DNA of 64,000 nucleotides from Bacteroidota bacterium (GTDB lineage: Bacteria; Bacteroidota; Bacteroidia; 2-12-FULL-35-15): the NCBI GenBank assembly GCA_025963725.1, contig JAOQAE010000004.1, positions 617,616-681,615 of the forward strand. The letters are read 5' to 3'. Under the pieces are notes generated by a model, which had not been told where the DNA came from, did no database searches, and saw only the letters and a program-made list of their open reading frames with translations. The position numbers and the translations under genes were made by a program. Of this stretch, positions 51,703 to 61,159 are shown piece after piece; positions within the stretch are counted from its first letter, which is position 1; every line of letters begins with the position of its first letter.

Positions 51703-51734
51703 GAGCCCCCTCCTTCCAGGAGGGTCGGGGTGGT
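51703..51734. repeat. Right half of an ACCACCCC-family element
   Basis: The fragment reads GAGCCCCCTCCTTCCAGGAG then GGTCGGGGTGGT. It corresponds to the right arm of the complete elements at 14186-14313 and 29156-29277. It sits in the acpS-paaK gap, with no matching left arm. Confidence 0.6.
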
Positions 51735-51802
51735 TTACTTAATCTCGCAACACGGCTTTTTAGATTTTGCACATTTCAGTATAAATTAGTATTACCAGAG
51801 GT

Positions 51803-53089
51803 ATGATCCCCCTTATAGAAACAAAATCCCTGCAGGAGCAGAAAAAATTCCAGGAGCAGCAATTGCCTGCATTACTGGCCTACCTGGAAGAGCATTCAAT
51901 TTATTATGCTGACCTTTTCAAGAAGCATTCCATTGATATTACAAAAATAAAGACGCTGGAAGACCTGCAGCAGCTGCCCGTTACCAGCAAGGATGAACTG
52001 CAGGCGCGCAATAACGATTTCATCTGCGTGCCGCAGAACAAGATCATCGACTATATCACCACCTCGGGAACACTGGGAGATCCGGTGCTGTTCCCGATGA
52101 CCGATAAGGACCTCGACCGCCTCGCCTATAACGAATGCATTTCGTTTGAATGCGCGGATTCCACGAAGGAGGATGTTTTTCAGCTGATGACCACGCTCGA
52201 TAAGCGCTTTATGGCAGGCCTCGCCTATTTCCTCGGCATCAGGAAGCTGGGAGCCGGCGTAGTGCGTGTAGGCGGCGGCATTCCGGAGCTGCAGTGGGAT
52301 ACGATCAACCGCATCAGCCCCACCGCATTTGTAACCGTGCCATCCTTTCTTTTAAAGCTGATCGAGTACGCCGAAGCGAACGGCATCGATTACAGGAACA
52401 CCTCCATCACCAAAGCGATCTGCATCGGCGAATCGCTGCGCAACCAGGATTTCAGCCTTACAACGCTGGGGCAGAAGATCAGGGATAAATGGGATATTAA
52501 GCTGTATTCCACGTATGCATCCACCGAAATGAGCGCCGCATTTACGGAATGCGCGGCCGGCATGGGCGGGCATCATCATCCCGAGCTGGTGATCGTAGAG
52601 TTCCTCGACGAGAATAATCAACCTGTGAAGGAAGGCGAGCCCGGCGAAGTAACCATCACCACATTGGGAGTGGAAGGCATGCCATTACTGCGCTTCAAAA
52701 CGGGCGACCTTTGCAGCCATTATACGGAGCCCTGCAGCTGCGGCAGGCAAACCATCCGTCTCGGGCCGATAGTAGGGCGCACAAAGCAGATGATCAAATA
52801 CAAGGGCACAACGCTGTATCCGCCTGCCCTGTACGACATACTGAACAACATTGAAGGAGTGAAAAATTACGTGGTGGAAGTGTACACCAACGAGATCGGT
52901 ACGGATGAGATCCTGATCCGTATTGGCTGTGAGAGCGTCCCTGAAAATTTCGAGAAGGACATCAAGGACCATTTTCGCGCGAAGCTTCGTGTAGCGCCGC
53001 AGGTGAGGTTTGAAGACCCGGATGTGATTAATAAGATCCAGTTCCCTGAGCTCAGCCGGAAGCCAGTAGTGTTCTTTGATAAGCGCTGA
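51803..53089 (+). CDS. paaK: Phenylacetate--CoA ligase family protein
   Basis: The 428-aa adenylate-forming enzyme follows the PaaK pattern: TTSGTLGDPVLFPMTDKDLDR, GGGIPELQWDTINRI, STYASTEMSAAFTECAAG, and RFKTGDLCSHYTEPCSCGRQ, with the C-terminal KYKGTTLYPPALYDILN. The usual STSGTTGxP nucleotide-binding motif appears as TTSGTLGDP. It would activate phenylacetate or a related aryl acid to its CoA ester, fitting PaaZ nearby, though they are not in one operon. A terminator follows. Confidence 0.88.
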   Translation: MIPLIETKSLQEQKKFQEQQLPALLAYLEEHSIYYADLFKKHSIDITKIKTLEDLQQLPVTSKDELQARNNDFICVPQNKIIDYITTSGTLGDPVLFPMTDKDLDRLAYNECISFECADSTKEDVFQLMTTLDKRFMAGLAYFLGIRKLGAGVVRVGGGIPELQWDTINRISPTAFVTVPSFLLKLIEYAEANGIDYRNTSITKAICIGESLRNQDFSLTTLGQKIRDKWDIKLYSTYASTEMSAAFTECAAGMGGHHHPELVIVEFLDENNQPVKEGEPGEVTITTLGVEGMPLLRFKTGDLCSHYTEPCSCGRQTIRLGPIVGRTKQMIKYKGTTLYPPALYDILNNIEGVKNYVVEVYTNEIGTDEILIRIGCESVPENFEKDIKDHFRAKLRVAPQVRFEDPDVINKIQFPELSRKPVVFFDKR

Positions 53090-53100
53090 GAGCGTTATTT

Positions 53101-53125
53101 AAAAGCGGCCCCGGTCGCTTTTTTT
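53101..53125 (+). terminator. Rho-independent terminator of paaK
   Basis: The stem AAAAGCG/CGCTTTT (7 pairs, 7-base loop) is followed by a run of T. It lies 11 bases after the paaK stop. Confidence 0.65.
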
Positions 53126-53197
53126 ATTTTACGGTTAAGGCTGATTCATATTTAATATTAAATTTGTTCTCCACACAAAACCACAAAAATCATTATT

Positions 53198-54895
53198 ATG
53201 AAAAAGAAACTATTGTTAACTGCAATTTTAGGATTTTCCATTTGCGCAGTTAATGTAAATGCTCAGCGAACGGCAGAAAAAAAGGTGTCGGGACAATACA
53301 CAATTCGCAATTCGGATGAGTTCGAGTCGCCGAAAAGTCATCAGGTGAATTTACCATTGTGTTATCCTAATGGCATTTTGCAAATAAACACTATGAATCT
53401 TGAATCTTTTAACTTTCAATGGTTTTCAAAAGACCTGAAGATCGTAAAAGAAAATACCGTAAACATTCAAGGTAAGTTTCATGAGACCGCTTCATTCTGG
53501 AGTTTTTTAAAGCTGAAAAACAAGTTATATGCTGTAACTCGGGAGGTTTTTAGGGACACAGAAACCGAAGGGCTAACATTTCTTGAGATCGCACCTAAAG
53601 AGCTTAATGTAAAAGGAGATGCGAAAAATTTATTTAGGTCCTCTGATAAAGTCCGGATGGAAACTCCTTCGGGGGCTGCCGGAGGAGCTATTTATTTTGG
53701 AGCAAGTGCAGGAAGTATGTATGATATTTATGTGTCTAATGATACTACTAAATTTATGTGCACTTATGCTTTAAAGCCCAAAGAAAAGAGTGACAAAAAA
53801 AATAGCGATATTATTGGCTTGCAGGTTTTTGATGAGAATCTGGTAAAGCTTTGGGGAGATGAATTTGAGATGCCATACACAGAAGCCAAAATGGATAACC
53901 TTGGTTACACCCTTACCAGCACCGGCAAAGTTTGTTTGCTGGCTAAAGTATATGAAGGTGATACTCCGAAACAGGGAGCGAGAGACAAAACAAAGCCTAA
54001 TTATCATTTTGAAGTATTGGTTTATGAAAAGGGAGCAAAAACACCTAAAATAATCGAAATAAAACTCGATAATTATTTCAATAAGGAAGCTTATATTTAT
54101 GAGTCTTTGGATAATAAGATCACAATTGCAGGTTTCTATGGTAGTTCTAGGGGCACAGGTGTTAACGGCGCTTATCTTCTTTCATTGGATGTAGATAAAG
54201 CAGTAATTTCGAAGATAAACGGAGGATATTATGAGATACCAACCGCTTTCCTTGAAACCTTCCTGTCGGAACGTCAAAAAAAGAAACTGGAAAAGAAACT
54301 GGAGAAGGATGAGGATTTGGATGTAGAATTGAACGGCCTAAAAATACGAGCGATATATTCTACACCAGACGGTTCTACAAAAATTGTTTCTGAAATATTT
54401 TATCTCAGGGAACATATGAGTTCGTCTTCATCGTCACCCGGCGGTTCCAAGGCTTATGATGCTGTGTATAAAGATGTAGTGGTAATGAATATAAAAGGAG
54501 GGAAACTGGACTGGGTTCAGAAAATACCAAAACATCAGGCAACTGTAACCTATATCTCACCGTATGGTGGTGGCTTTAATGAAAGTATATTAAGAGGGAT
54601 CTCCATCAATTCTATAGTAATAGGAAATGACCTGTTTGTTTTTTGGAAAGATAAGCCGGTAAACTCTACGCGACCTGAGGGCGAACGTCCTGCCGTATTT
54701 AATGGAGTTAACGGCATGCTTAGAGCATGTTCCTTTGGCCCGAAAGGGGAAATGAAATATACTGACATTGTTGATGTGGGCCCTTATGATATGCACTTTG
54801 ATGTGAGAAGATTTGTTGCTGGTGGCCAGAATAATATCATAAGTACTGAACGAAGAAAAAAAATGAATATGCTGTTCGCTATTGACGTCAAGTAA
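53198..54895 (+). CDS. Exported protein of unknown function, paralogue 1
   Basis: The 565-aa protein has a signal peptide (cleavage near VNAQ, about 22). It is beta-rich with repeated GxYxxIPxAFLETFLSERQKKKLEKK-type segments (about 350-368). Landmarks are EFEMPYTEAKMDNLGYTL and AVDVRRFVAGGQNNI. Its closest relative in the window is the next gene (54989-56578), which shares DEFEMPYTEAKM/EYEMPYTEAKM and the terminal ERRKKMNMLF. The codon usage appears more AT-rich than its neighbours. No catalytic motif is evident. Confidence 0.85.
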   Translation: MKKKLLLTAILGFSICAVNVNAQRTAEKKVSGQYTIRNSDEFESPKSHQVNLPLCYPNGILQINTMNLESFNFQWFSKDLKIVKENTVNIQGKFHETASFWSFLKLKNKLYAVTREVFRDTETEGLTFLEIAPKELNVKGDAKNLFRSSDKVRMETPSGAAGGAIYFGASAGSMYDIYVSNDTTKFMCTYALKPKEKSDKKNSDIIGLQVFDENLVKLWGDEFEMPYTEAKMDNLGYTLTSTGKVCLLAKVYEGDTPKQGARDKTKPNYHFEVLVYEKGAKTPKIIEIKLDNYFNKEAYIYESLDNKITIAGFYGSSRGTGVNGAYLLSLDVDKAVISKINGGYYEIPTAFLETFLSERQKKKLEKKLEKDEDLDVELNGLKIRAIYSTPDGSTKIVSEIFYLREHMSSSSSSPGGSKAYDAVYKDVVVMNIKGGKLDWVQKIPKHQATVTYISPYGGGFNESILRGISINSIVIGNDLFVFWKDKPVNSTRPEGERPAVFNGVNGMLRACSFGPKGEMKYTDIVDVGPYDMHFDVRRFVAGGQNNIISTERRKKMNMLFAIDVK

Positions 54896-54913
54896 TTTAA
54901 AACTCCTGTACCG

Positions 54914-54947
54914 CTCCCGGGTTTAAAAAGATCCGGGAGTTTTTTTT
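54914..54947 (+). terminator. Strong terminator between the two paralogues
   Basis: CTCCCGG and CCGGGAG with a 12-base loop are followed by eight T (54940-54947). The first paralogue is therefore transcribed separately from the following secretory cluster. Confidence 0.8.
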
Positions 54948-54988
54948 ACATTCTTATCCTTTAAATTTTTTTTTAACAATCACTAATT

Positions 54989-56578
54989 ATGAAGTCAATG
55001 TTTTTAATGCTGCTTATTTCTCTTCTCGCCGGAAGCAGCGTTTTTGCCCAGCAGGGGCCATACAATATCAAGCACTCCGAAGAATTCAAGGACAGCAAGA
55101 AGAAGCTGCCTTTGTCTTATACCAGCCCCCTGGCTAACGGTAATGTGCTTCTGACCTTCGTAAGGGGTGAAAAGCTCGATAACATCGGCCTGCAGCTTTT
55201 TACAAGCGATCTTAAGCAGGAAAAAAGCACAATGCCCGATGTTAAAGCATTATTCGAGGGTAAAAGAGCTTTCCTGGAAGGGGTGCGCGTATTGAATAAT
55301 AAATCATATTTTTTTGTAAGGGAGCCTTTGCGTGAAACGAAAACAGAACAGCTTTCGGCAGTGGAGTTTTCTCCTGTTACCCTTGAAATCATAGGAAACC
55401 CGGTGAAGCTCTTTGAAACATCGAGAGGTGTAATAGGTGGAAATTATGGTTATTCCTCTGCTACTTCCAACGACAAGTCTAAGATATTTTATAAGTGCAA
55501 TCTTTTCGAAAAGGAAAAGAAGGCTGCTTTAAACAAGCAGGAATTCGCTTTTTATATGTTCGACGAAAATATGAAGCAGATCTGGGGAGGCGAATACGAG
55601 ATGCCGTATACGGAAGCAAAAATGAGCATGGTAGACTACCAGGTTTCAAACGATGGAAAGCTGTATTATCTGATCAGGGTGTACAGCGCGGAAGGCCGGG
55701 ATGCTGAAAGCCATTTTGAGATCCTTGTGTATGAAAAAGGGAAAAAGAATCCGAAGGTCATCGAGTTTAAAATTGATGAATACACACCGAGAGCAGCCTA
55801 CCTGTATGAAGACAAAACCAACAACATTGTAGTGACAGGTTTTTATTCAAAAAAGGGAAATCCGTCGATCGATGGTGCATTTATGGTGAAGCTCGATCCT
55901 GCAAACGGCAAATTCACGAAGCTTGGCGGCGGCTACTATGAGATCCCATCCGACCTCATTAAAACATTCATGACGGAAAGACAAAAGGAAAAGCTGGAGA
56001 AAAAGGAAAAAAAAGGCGAGAACAATGAGAAAAAGGAATTAGGGATAAATGACCTGGAGATCCGGAAGATCCACTTTCTTGATAACGGATCAACAGTTAT
56101 TGTATCAGAGATCTATTATGTGGTCACCAACACATATTATGACGGCAAAACCACCCGGACCACCTATAACACATACGCTTCGGACATCTTTGTGTTTTGC
56201 ATTGACGCAACCGGAAAGCTGTCATGGATAAAAAAAATACCGAAGCGTCAGCATGAAGGCGGATCTATGGGAGCCGGTATTTCCATCACTTCAGCGGTTA
56301 AGGACAATCATGTGCATCTCTTTTACGTAGACCACATTGAGAATTTCACCTTAAAGGAAGATGAAAGTCCGAGGGTGCATCAAAGCCGTGCCGGCGGATA
56401 CATTGCAGGTGTGGATATTGACGAGAAAGGCAATGTGAAAAAATACAACCTCGGCGAAGCTGCGCAATTCGGAACCAATTTTTACATGAGGCGCTTTATA
56501 GACGGCAGGAAAGATAACCTGGTGGCAGTAGAACGCAGAAAAAAGATGAATATGCTTTTTTCCCTCGAGATCAAGTAG
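54989..56578 (+). CDS. Exported protein of unknown function, paralogue 2
   Basis: The 529-aa protein has a signal peptide (cleavage near VFAQQ, about 21). It aligns by eye along its length with the preceding gene: EFKDSKKKLPLSYTSPL, EYEMPYTEAKMSMVDYQV, GGYYEIPSDLIKTFMTERQK and the terminal RRKKMNMLFSLEIK. The body looks like a beta-propeller-like or barrel-like extracellular fold, not assigned to a family. It starts a cluster with the M48 protease gene 34 bases downstream. Confidence 0.85.
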   Translation: MKSMFLMLLISLLAGSSVFAQQGPYNIKHSEEFKDSKKKLPLSYTSPLANGNVLLTFVRGEKLDNIGLQLFTSDLKQEKSTMPDVKALFEGKRAFLEGVRVLNNKSYFFVREPLRETKTEQLSAVEFSPVTLEIIGNPVKLFETSRGVIGGNYGYSSATSNDKSKIFYKCNLFEKEKKAALNKQEFAFYMFDENMKQIWGGEYEMPYTEAKMSMVDYQVSNDGKLYYLIRVYSAEGRDAESHFEILVYEKGKKNPKVIEFKIDEYTPRAAYLYEDKTNNIVVTGFYSKKGNPSIDGAFMVKLDPANGKFTKLGGGYYEIPSDLIKTFMTERQKEKLEKKEKKGENNEKKELGINDLEIRKIHFLDNGSTVIVSEIYYVVTNTYYDGKTTRTTYNTYASDIFVFCIDATGKLSWIKKIPKRQHEGGSMGAGISITSAVKDNHVHLFYVDHIENFTLKEDESPRVHQSRAGGYIAGVDIDEKGNVKKYNLGEAAQFGTNFYMRRFIDGRKDNLVAVERRKKMNMLFSLEIK

Positions 56579-56612
56579 CACCCTTTAATCATCAAACTAA
56601 ATTAAACTGAGC

Positions 56613-58835
56613 ATGACCTTTTCATTTTTAAAAAAAACAGCATTTTTTGTATTTATATTCGGATCTGTAACCGGTACCTGCAAGGCGCAGTTCGATCAGA
56701 ATTACACGCCTCTCTCATCTGCCGGTACTTTGCCGCCTGAGTTTTTAACCACTGCAAGGGCTTTGTCTGAGCAGGAGATAGCAGAGATGGGCTCTGTGAA
56801 AGATAAATCCGCTAAAAAGCAATTTATCATATCCAACAATTATTTCCTGAGGGACCTTCTTTTAAGCGGGGATGTGCTGGTGAACGATCCTCTGTCGAAA
56901 TACGTTAACAGGGTAGCTGACGAGCTGCTGAAAGGGCAGCCGGCGTTGCGCCAGCAGCTTCATATTTATGTTACCCGCTCTCCGGATGTAAATGCTTATG
57001 CATTTGATAAAGGGTTTATTTTCGTGAATGCGGGGCTGCTTGCCCAGCTGGAAAATGAAGCCCAGCTTGCCTACATTCTTGCACACGAGATCACCCACGT
57101 GATCAGGAAACATTCCGTGACGCAATACATTGAAAATATAAAGCTGGAAAACGGAACCAGTAACTACGAAAGAGGGACCATGGAAGAGAGGGCGCTGGCC
57201 CGCTACCGGTTTTCAAAAGAACAGGAAAGCGAAGCGGATGCCGAAGGCTTAAAGCTGATGAAGCAGAGCGGTTACAGCATTAAGGCGATGAACGGCGCGT
57301 TTGACGTGCTTCAGTATTCCTATCTGCCTTTTGAGCTGCTCGATTTCAAGAAATCTTTTTTTGAGGATGAATACCTGGTACTTCCTGATACGCTCTTCCT
57401 TAAAAAAACATCCGAAGTGAAATCCAATGATGATTATGATGATACGAAAAGTACACATCCCAACATCAGGAAGAGAAGAGGGGCAATTGAGCCTGAATTA
57501 AAAGTGAGTGATGAAGGCAGCAGAAAAAAATACCTTGTATCGGAAAGTGAATTTAAGAATGTACGCGAAACGGCCCGCTTTGAGCTTTGCAGGCTCTATC
57601 TCATGGAACGGGATTATATGAATGCAATTTATGCGGCCTATATCCTTTCACAACGCTATCCGGATAACCTGTACCTCAAAAAGGTCATTTCAAAAGCAAT
57701 GTACAATGTGCTTGTAAACAAGCCTGTAAGCAACAGCAATGTTGTTTCTTCAGGCTCTATTTCGATAGGCAGCGGCAATTCAACCATGTCGTCCAAGCAG
57801 TATACCGTGCCCGATTATACAACCATCGAAGGCGCATCGCAGCGCGTTTATTATATGTTCGATGGCATGAATTCGCTTGAGCTCAATACGGTAGCGCTGG
57901 CTTACACCTACAAAGCCCATAAGCAATTCCCGGCTGATTCGGTTCTGTCCAATCTCACCGACAGTATGTTCTCTGCAATGGTAAACCGGAATACGATGTT
58001 CCTGAACGATTTCTCAAAGAGCACAAAATCGGAGCTGAAAATGAAAGACAGTGTTCCGGTTGCAGAAAGTACAGAAGCGGAGCAGGAAGAAAGCAAGTAT
58101 TCAAAGATCAAAAAGCAGCAGCAGAAAACAGAAATAGAAACGGATGAGAATTTCACCAAATATGCACTCGTTGGCCTGTTGAAGGATGAGGAGTTTGTAA
58201 CCAGGTTCACTAAAATGGCCAAGGGGTTAACACAAAAGCCGTTGACAGATGAATATGCAAAAACAGCAAAGCCTAAGAAGAAAAAGAAAAAGAAAAATGA
58301 AGTCCCTTTACTTGGTATCGATAAGGTGATCTTTCTTGATCCTTTTTATATGAAGGTTAAAAACGATCATGGTACATTATCCGTTAAATTTTATGACTCG
58401 GAAGAGCACCAGCAGGTGCTTGCGGAGATCCAGAAAAAGTGCGCCGAGAAGCTCAATCTTGAGTATGTTACCGTAACAACGAAAAGCATCACAGAAGGGG
58501 AGATCTCAAAATATAATGATAACGCGGTGCTGAATGACTGGCTTGGAGAGCGTTTTAGTCATGGAGACAATAACCTGGAGATGGTAACCAGCTCGGAATA
58601 TATACAGCAGCTTATCAAAAGTGCAGGTACCAAGTACATTGCATGGAGCGGTGTGTACAACAGCAAGGGAAAAGCATCACGCAACACGTACTTTTTTATC
58701 CTGCTTGACCTAGAAACGGGTAAGCTCGTAAAGTACGAAACGCGTTACGCAAGAGGGCGTGATCATAAAGATCTTATTACTTCGATGGTATACAATTCCC
58801 TGATGCACGTTCATAAAAAACCAAAGAACAAGTAA
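56613..58835 (+). CDS. Exported M48-family metalloprotease with long C-terminal extension
   Basis: The 740-aa protein has a signal peptide ending near CKAQ (about 26). The M48 zinc site is complete: HEITH (158-162) and EQESEAD (about 203-209) with Glu205 as third ligand candidate. The family is usually about 250-480 aa; here about 450 residues follow, including a Ser-rich region (about 380-400) and a Lys-rich patch near 565. Homologues such as BepA/YfgC act in outer-membrane protein quality control. Its stop overlaps the next start by one base (TAATG), and three barrel-like genes follow. Confidence 0.9.
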   Translation: MTFSFLKKTAFFVFIFGSVTGTCKAQFDQNYTPLSSAGTLPPEFLTTARALSEQEIAEMGSVKDKSAKKQFIISNNYFLRDLLLSGDVLVNDPLSKYVNRVADELLKGQPALRQQLHIYVTRSPDVNAYAFDKGFIFVNAGLLAQLENEAQLAYILAHEITHVIRKHSVTQYIENIKLENGTSNYERGTMEERALARYRFSKEQESEADAEGLKLMKQSGYSIKAMNGAFDVLQYSYLPFELLDFKKSFFEDEYLVLPDTLFLKKTSEVKSNDDYDDTKSTHPNIRKRRGAIEPELKVSDEGSRKKYLVSESEFKNVRETARFELCRLYLMERDYMNAIYAAYILSQRYPDNLYLKKVISKAMYNVLVNKPVSNSNVVSSGSISIGSGNSTMSSKQYTVPDYTTIEGASQRVYYMFDGMNSLELNTVALAYTYKAHKQFPADSVLSNLTDSMFSAMVNRNTMFLNDFSKSTKSELKMKDSVPVAESTEAEQEESKYSKIKKQQQKTEIETDENFTKYALVGLLKDEEFVTRFTKMAKGLTQKPLTDEYAKTAKPKKKKKKKNEVPLLGIDKVIFLDPFYMKVKNDHGTLSVKFYDSEEHQQVLAEIQKKCAEKLNLEYVTVTTKSITEGEISKYNDNAVLNDWLGERFSHGDNNLEMVTSSEYIQQLIKSAGTKYIAWSGVYNSKGKASRNTYFFILLDLETGKLVKYETRYARGRDHKDLITSMVYNSLMHVHKKPKNK

Positions 58836-59650
58836 TGGAAAAGACTACCACAATTTTAAGGTACAGCTTTAACAGGGCGCTGGCAGCGTCGGCTCTCTTA
58901 CTGGCTCCGTTTTTAGTATCGGCGCAGATTCCCGGCTATCTTGGGAAAAGGCTGATGGTTGGCTATTCCAATAATTTTTTCTTATCCACCGTCGATCCAA
59001 CTGCCTCCTCGTATGATCTCGGAATGAATACCACACATTCACTGAACGTAGAGTATACGATAAAGAACAGGACGAATATCTGTGCGTCTTTCCAGATGTT
59101 CAGGACAGGTATTGCCGTGAACACGGGATTCATTGAATACCGAACTACTTCTTCCGGGTCTACTACCGTAAAAACGTATACATATTATCCGATCCCGGAT
59201 GCGCCCATGGTGATGAAGACCAAATGCCTGGCGCTGGGATTCAAATTTTTTAAGCGGGGTAGCTTCGCTCCTTTAGGAAAATACAGGAAGCTGGAGGCAG
59301 TGCTGATGTTCTCTAATATCAGCTACCAGCCGCTTACCTTCAGATATATACAAGGCAATAAAACCGGGAGGGCTTCTCTCGGCAGCGGAAATTATTCCTA
59401 TAAAGAATTTGCTGTTACCTATACGCTCGGCCGCCAGCGGATCCTGTTCGACAGGCTGGTGGTGGATTATGGAGTTCAGTTCGGATTTATGCCCCTTGGC
59501 GCATTATCCATAACGGATTATAGCGGTACGGTCAACATCACTAATTATCCCGGGGCAATGGAATCGGTGCTCAGGGAAGAAAGTAATATGCGGCTGTTCC
59601 GCTACGAATTATTTAATATACACCTTGGTTTAGGTTTTTTAGCATTATGA
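58835..59650 (+). CDS. Outer-membrane barrel-like protein, GYMGKR family, copy 1
   Basis: The 271-aa protein has a signal peptide (ending near VSAQ, about 31) and opens with IPGYLGKRLMVGYS. It is rich in alternating aromatic strands and ends with LGLGFLAL, a hydrophobic C-terminus of the outer-membrane type. Two paralogues follow immediately. The start overlaps the M48 stop by one base and its stop overlaps the next start by ATGA. A porin-like or barrel-assembly-client role is inferred. Confidence 0.85.
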   Translation: MEKTTTILRYSFNRALAASALLLAPFLVSAQIPGYLGKRLMVGYSNNFFLSTVDPTASSYDLGMNTTHSLNVEYTIKNRTNICASFQMFRTGIAVNTGFIEYRTTSSGSTTVKTYTYYPIPDAPMVMKTKCLALGFKFFKRGSFAPLGKYRKLEAVLMFSNISYQPLTFRYIQGNKTGRASLGSGNYSYKEFAVTYTLGRQRILFDRLVVDYGVQFGFMPLGALSITDYSGTVNITNYPGAMESVLREESNMRLFRYELFNIHLGLGFLAL

Positions 59651-60420
59651 AATTAAAAAATATTTTTTTTACAGCCGGGATCCTTTTTGCTGCGGGACGT
59701 GTGGCTGCGCAGGTTCCGGGATATATGGGAAAGCGGCTGGTCATCGGATACTCGAATTATCTTTCACCGGCGCTTATAAGCCCTTCAGCCAATGGTCCTT
59801 CACCCGGCTTAAATACTACGCATTGTTTTAACCTGGAGTATGTTATTAAGAACAGGCTCATGCTTTGTGCCGGCTACCAGATGCTGAATACCGGTGCAGA
59901 AAGAACGCAGGGCTATGGGTATACGGTCCCTGGTAATTATGGGTATGCTGAAATAGCTAGTTACAGGCCTGATAACGGGCTTCCGATGCAGGTAAAAGAC
60001 AGGAACTTTTCAGTCGGATTTAAACTTTTCGGAACGGGGCTCTTTGCGCCGGTTGGCGGTTATCAGAAACTGGAGCTGATCTTAATGTCGACCAACCTGA
60101 GCTATGAAAAAAAGGGTTTTTATCCCCAGGGCGACCCGGTTCACCGCTTAACACTGGGAACCGGGAGCTATGATTATAAAAATATAGCCATTGCGCTGAC
60201 ACTCGGAAAAGAGCGTGTTTTTTTTGGCCGGCTTAGCGTGGATGCCGGGATAAGATTTGGAATTATGCCGGGAGTGATACTTGGAACGATGGGAAGTGTT
60301 CTTTTCGATGATGGTACGTATACTTATTACGAAAGCCAGATGCAGAGAAATTTAAATTTCAGGCTGCAGGGCGCACAGCTGGTTAATTTTCATATCGGAA
60401 TCGGCTTGCTTGCCTTGTAA
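59647..60420 (+). CDS. Outer-membrane barrel-like protein, GYMGKR family, copy 2
   Basis: The 257-aa protein has a signal peptide (ending near VAAQ, about 21) and begins VPGYMGKRLVIGYSNY, with LNTTHCFNLEYVIKN in the same place as LGMNTTHSLNVEYTIKN in copy 1. The C-terminus reads IGIGLLAL. It overlaps copy 1 by ATGA. Its gap to copy 3 is 10 bases. Confidence 0.85.
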   Translation: MKLKNIFFTAGILFAAGRVAAQVPGYMGKRLVIGYSNYLSPALISPSANGPSPGLNTTHCFNLEYVIKNRLMLCAGYQMLNTGAERTQGYGYTVPGNYGYAEIASYRPDNGLPMQVKDRNFSVGFKLFGTGLFAPVGGYQKLELILMSTNLSYEKKGFYPQGDPVHRLTLGTGSYDYKNIAIALTLGKERVFFGRLSVDAGIRFGIMPGVILGTMGSVLFDDGTYTYYESQMQRNLNFRLQGAQLVNFHIGIGLLAL

Positions 60421-60430
60421 TGATTGTAAA

Positions 60431-61159
60431 ATGAGATACACATTTCTTTCTTTTATCCTGCTCCTTTCTGTTTCCATGCTTGCGCAGAGCAAAGGATACA
60501 TGGGCAAGCGCTTTATCATTTCGCTGAGCGGCATGTACATGCCGGCCACAGAGCCTACCGCAAGAAAGCTGGATGGCTTTAAGCTGAATACGACCCATAC
60601 TGCGGGAATAGAGTTTGTTGCAGGAAATGAAACGAGCCTGTGCGCGTCGGCAGGGTATTTTAAAACAGGATTGGGCTTTAGCCAGCGCTCTTATACAAGC
60701 AACAACTACGGTGTTTTCTATGATGGCAATAAGGACGTGCCGATCACAATTTCTATTCGCCAGTATTCCATCGGCATTAAGAAGTTCCGCCGTGGCGCCG
60801 TTGCACCGCTGGGTATTTATTTAAAATGGGAGCTTATTTATCAGCAGGGCACGGTTGATTTCAATAAGGACAATTTTTTTATACTGACACAAAGCAGTAC
60901 GGGTGTTCTCAATCATCTTCACCCTTCCTCCGGGAGCATCCCCTATAATGCTTTTGGTGCCGGCTTTTCGCTGGGTTTTCAGCGTGTTTTTTACGACAGG
61001 ATGGTGCTGGATTACGGGATCCGGGGCTCAATTACCGCGGACCGAAATGGTTTTTTCGGAGACTATGTTGAACGCGAGATCGTGGTAAATGCCTACAACC
61101 GTGTGGCGGGCCATCAGCTGCTTAATTTCAGGATCGCTATTGGCTTTCTCGCTTTCTGA
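60431..61159 (+). CDS. Outer-membrane barrel-like protein, GYMGKR family, copy 3
   Basis: The start is ATG 60431, 10 bases after the stop of copy 2; a longer reading upstream is not used. The 242-aa protein has a signal peptide (ending near MLAQ) and begins SKGYMGKRFIISLSGMYM, with LNTTHTAGIEFVAGN matching copies 1 and 2. It ends AIGFLAF. Its TGA overlaps nothing but directly abuts the TCA of the convergent stop (TGATCA at 61157-61162). Confidence 0.85.
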   Translation: MRYTFLSFILLLSVSMLAQSKGYMGKRFIISLSGMYMPATEPTARKLDGFKLNTTHTAGIEFVAGNETSLCASAGYFKTGLGFSQRSYTSNNYGVFYDGNKDVPITISIRQYSIGIKKFRRGAVAPLGIYLKWELIYQQGTVDFNKDNFFILTQSSTGVLNHLHPSSGSIPYNAFGAGFSLGFQRVFYDRMVLDYGIRGSITADRNGFFGDYVEREIVVNAYNRVAGHQLLNFRIAIGFLAF

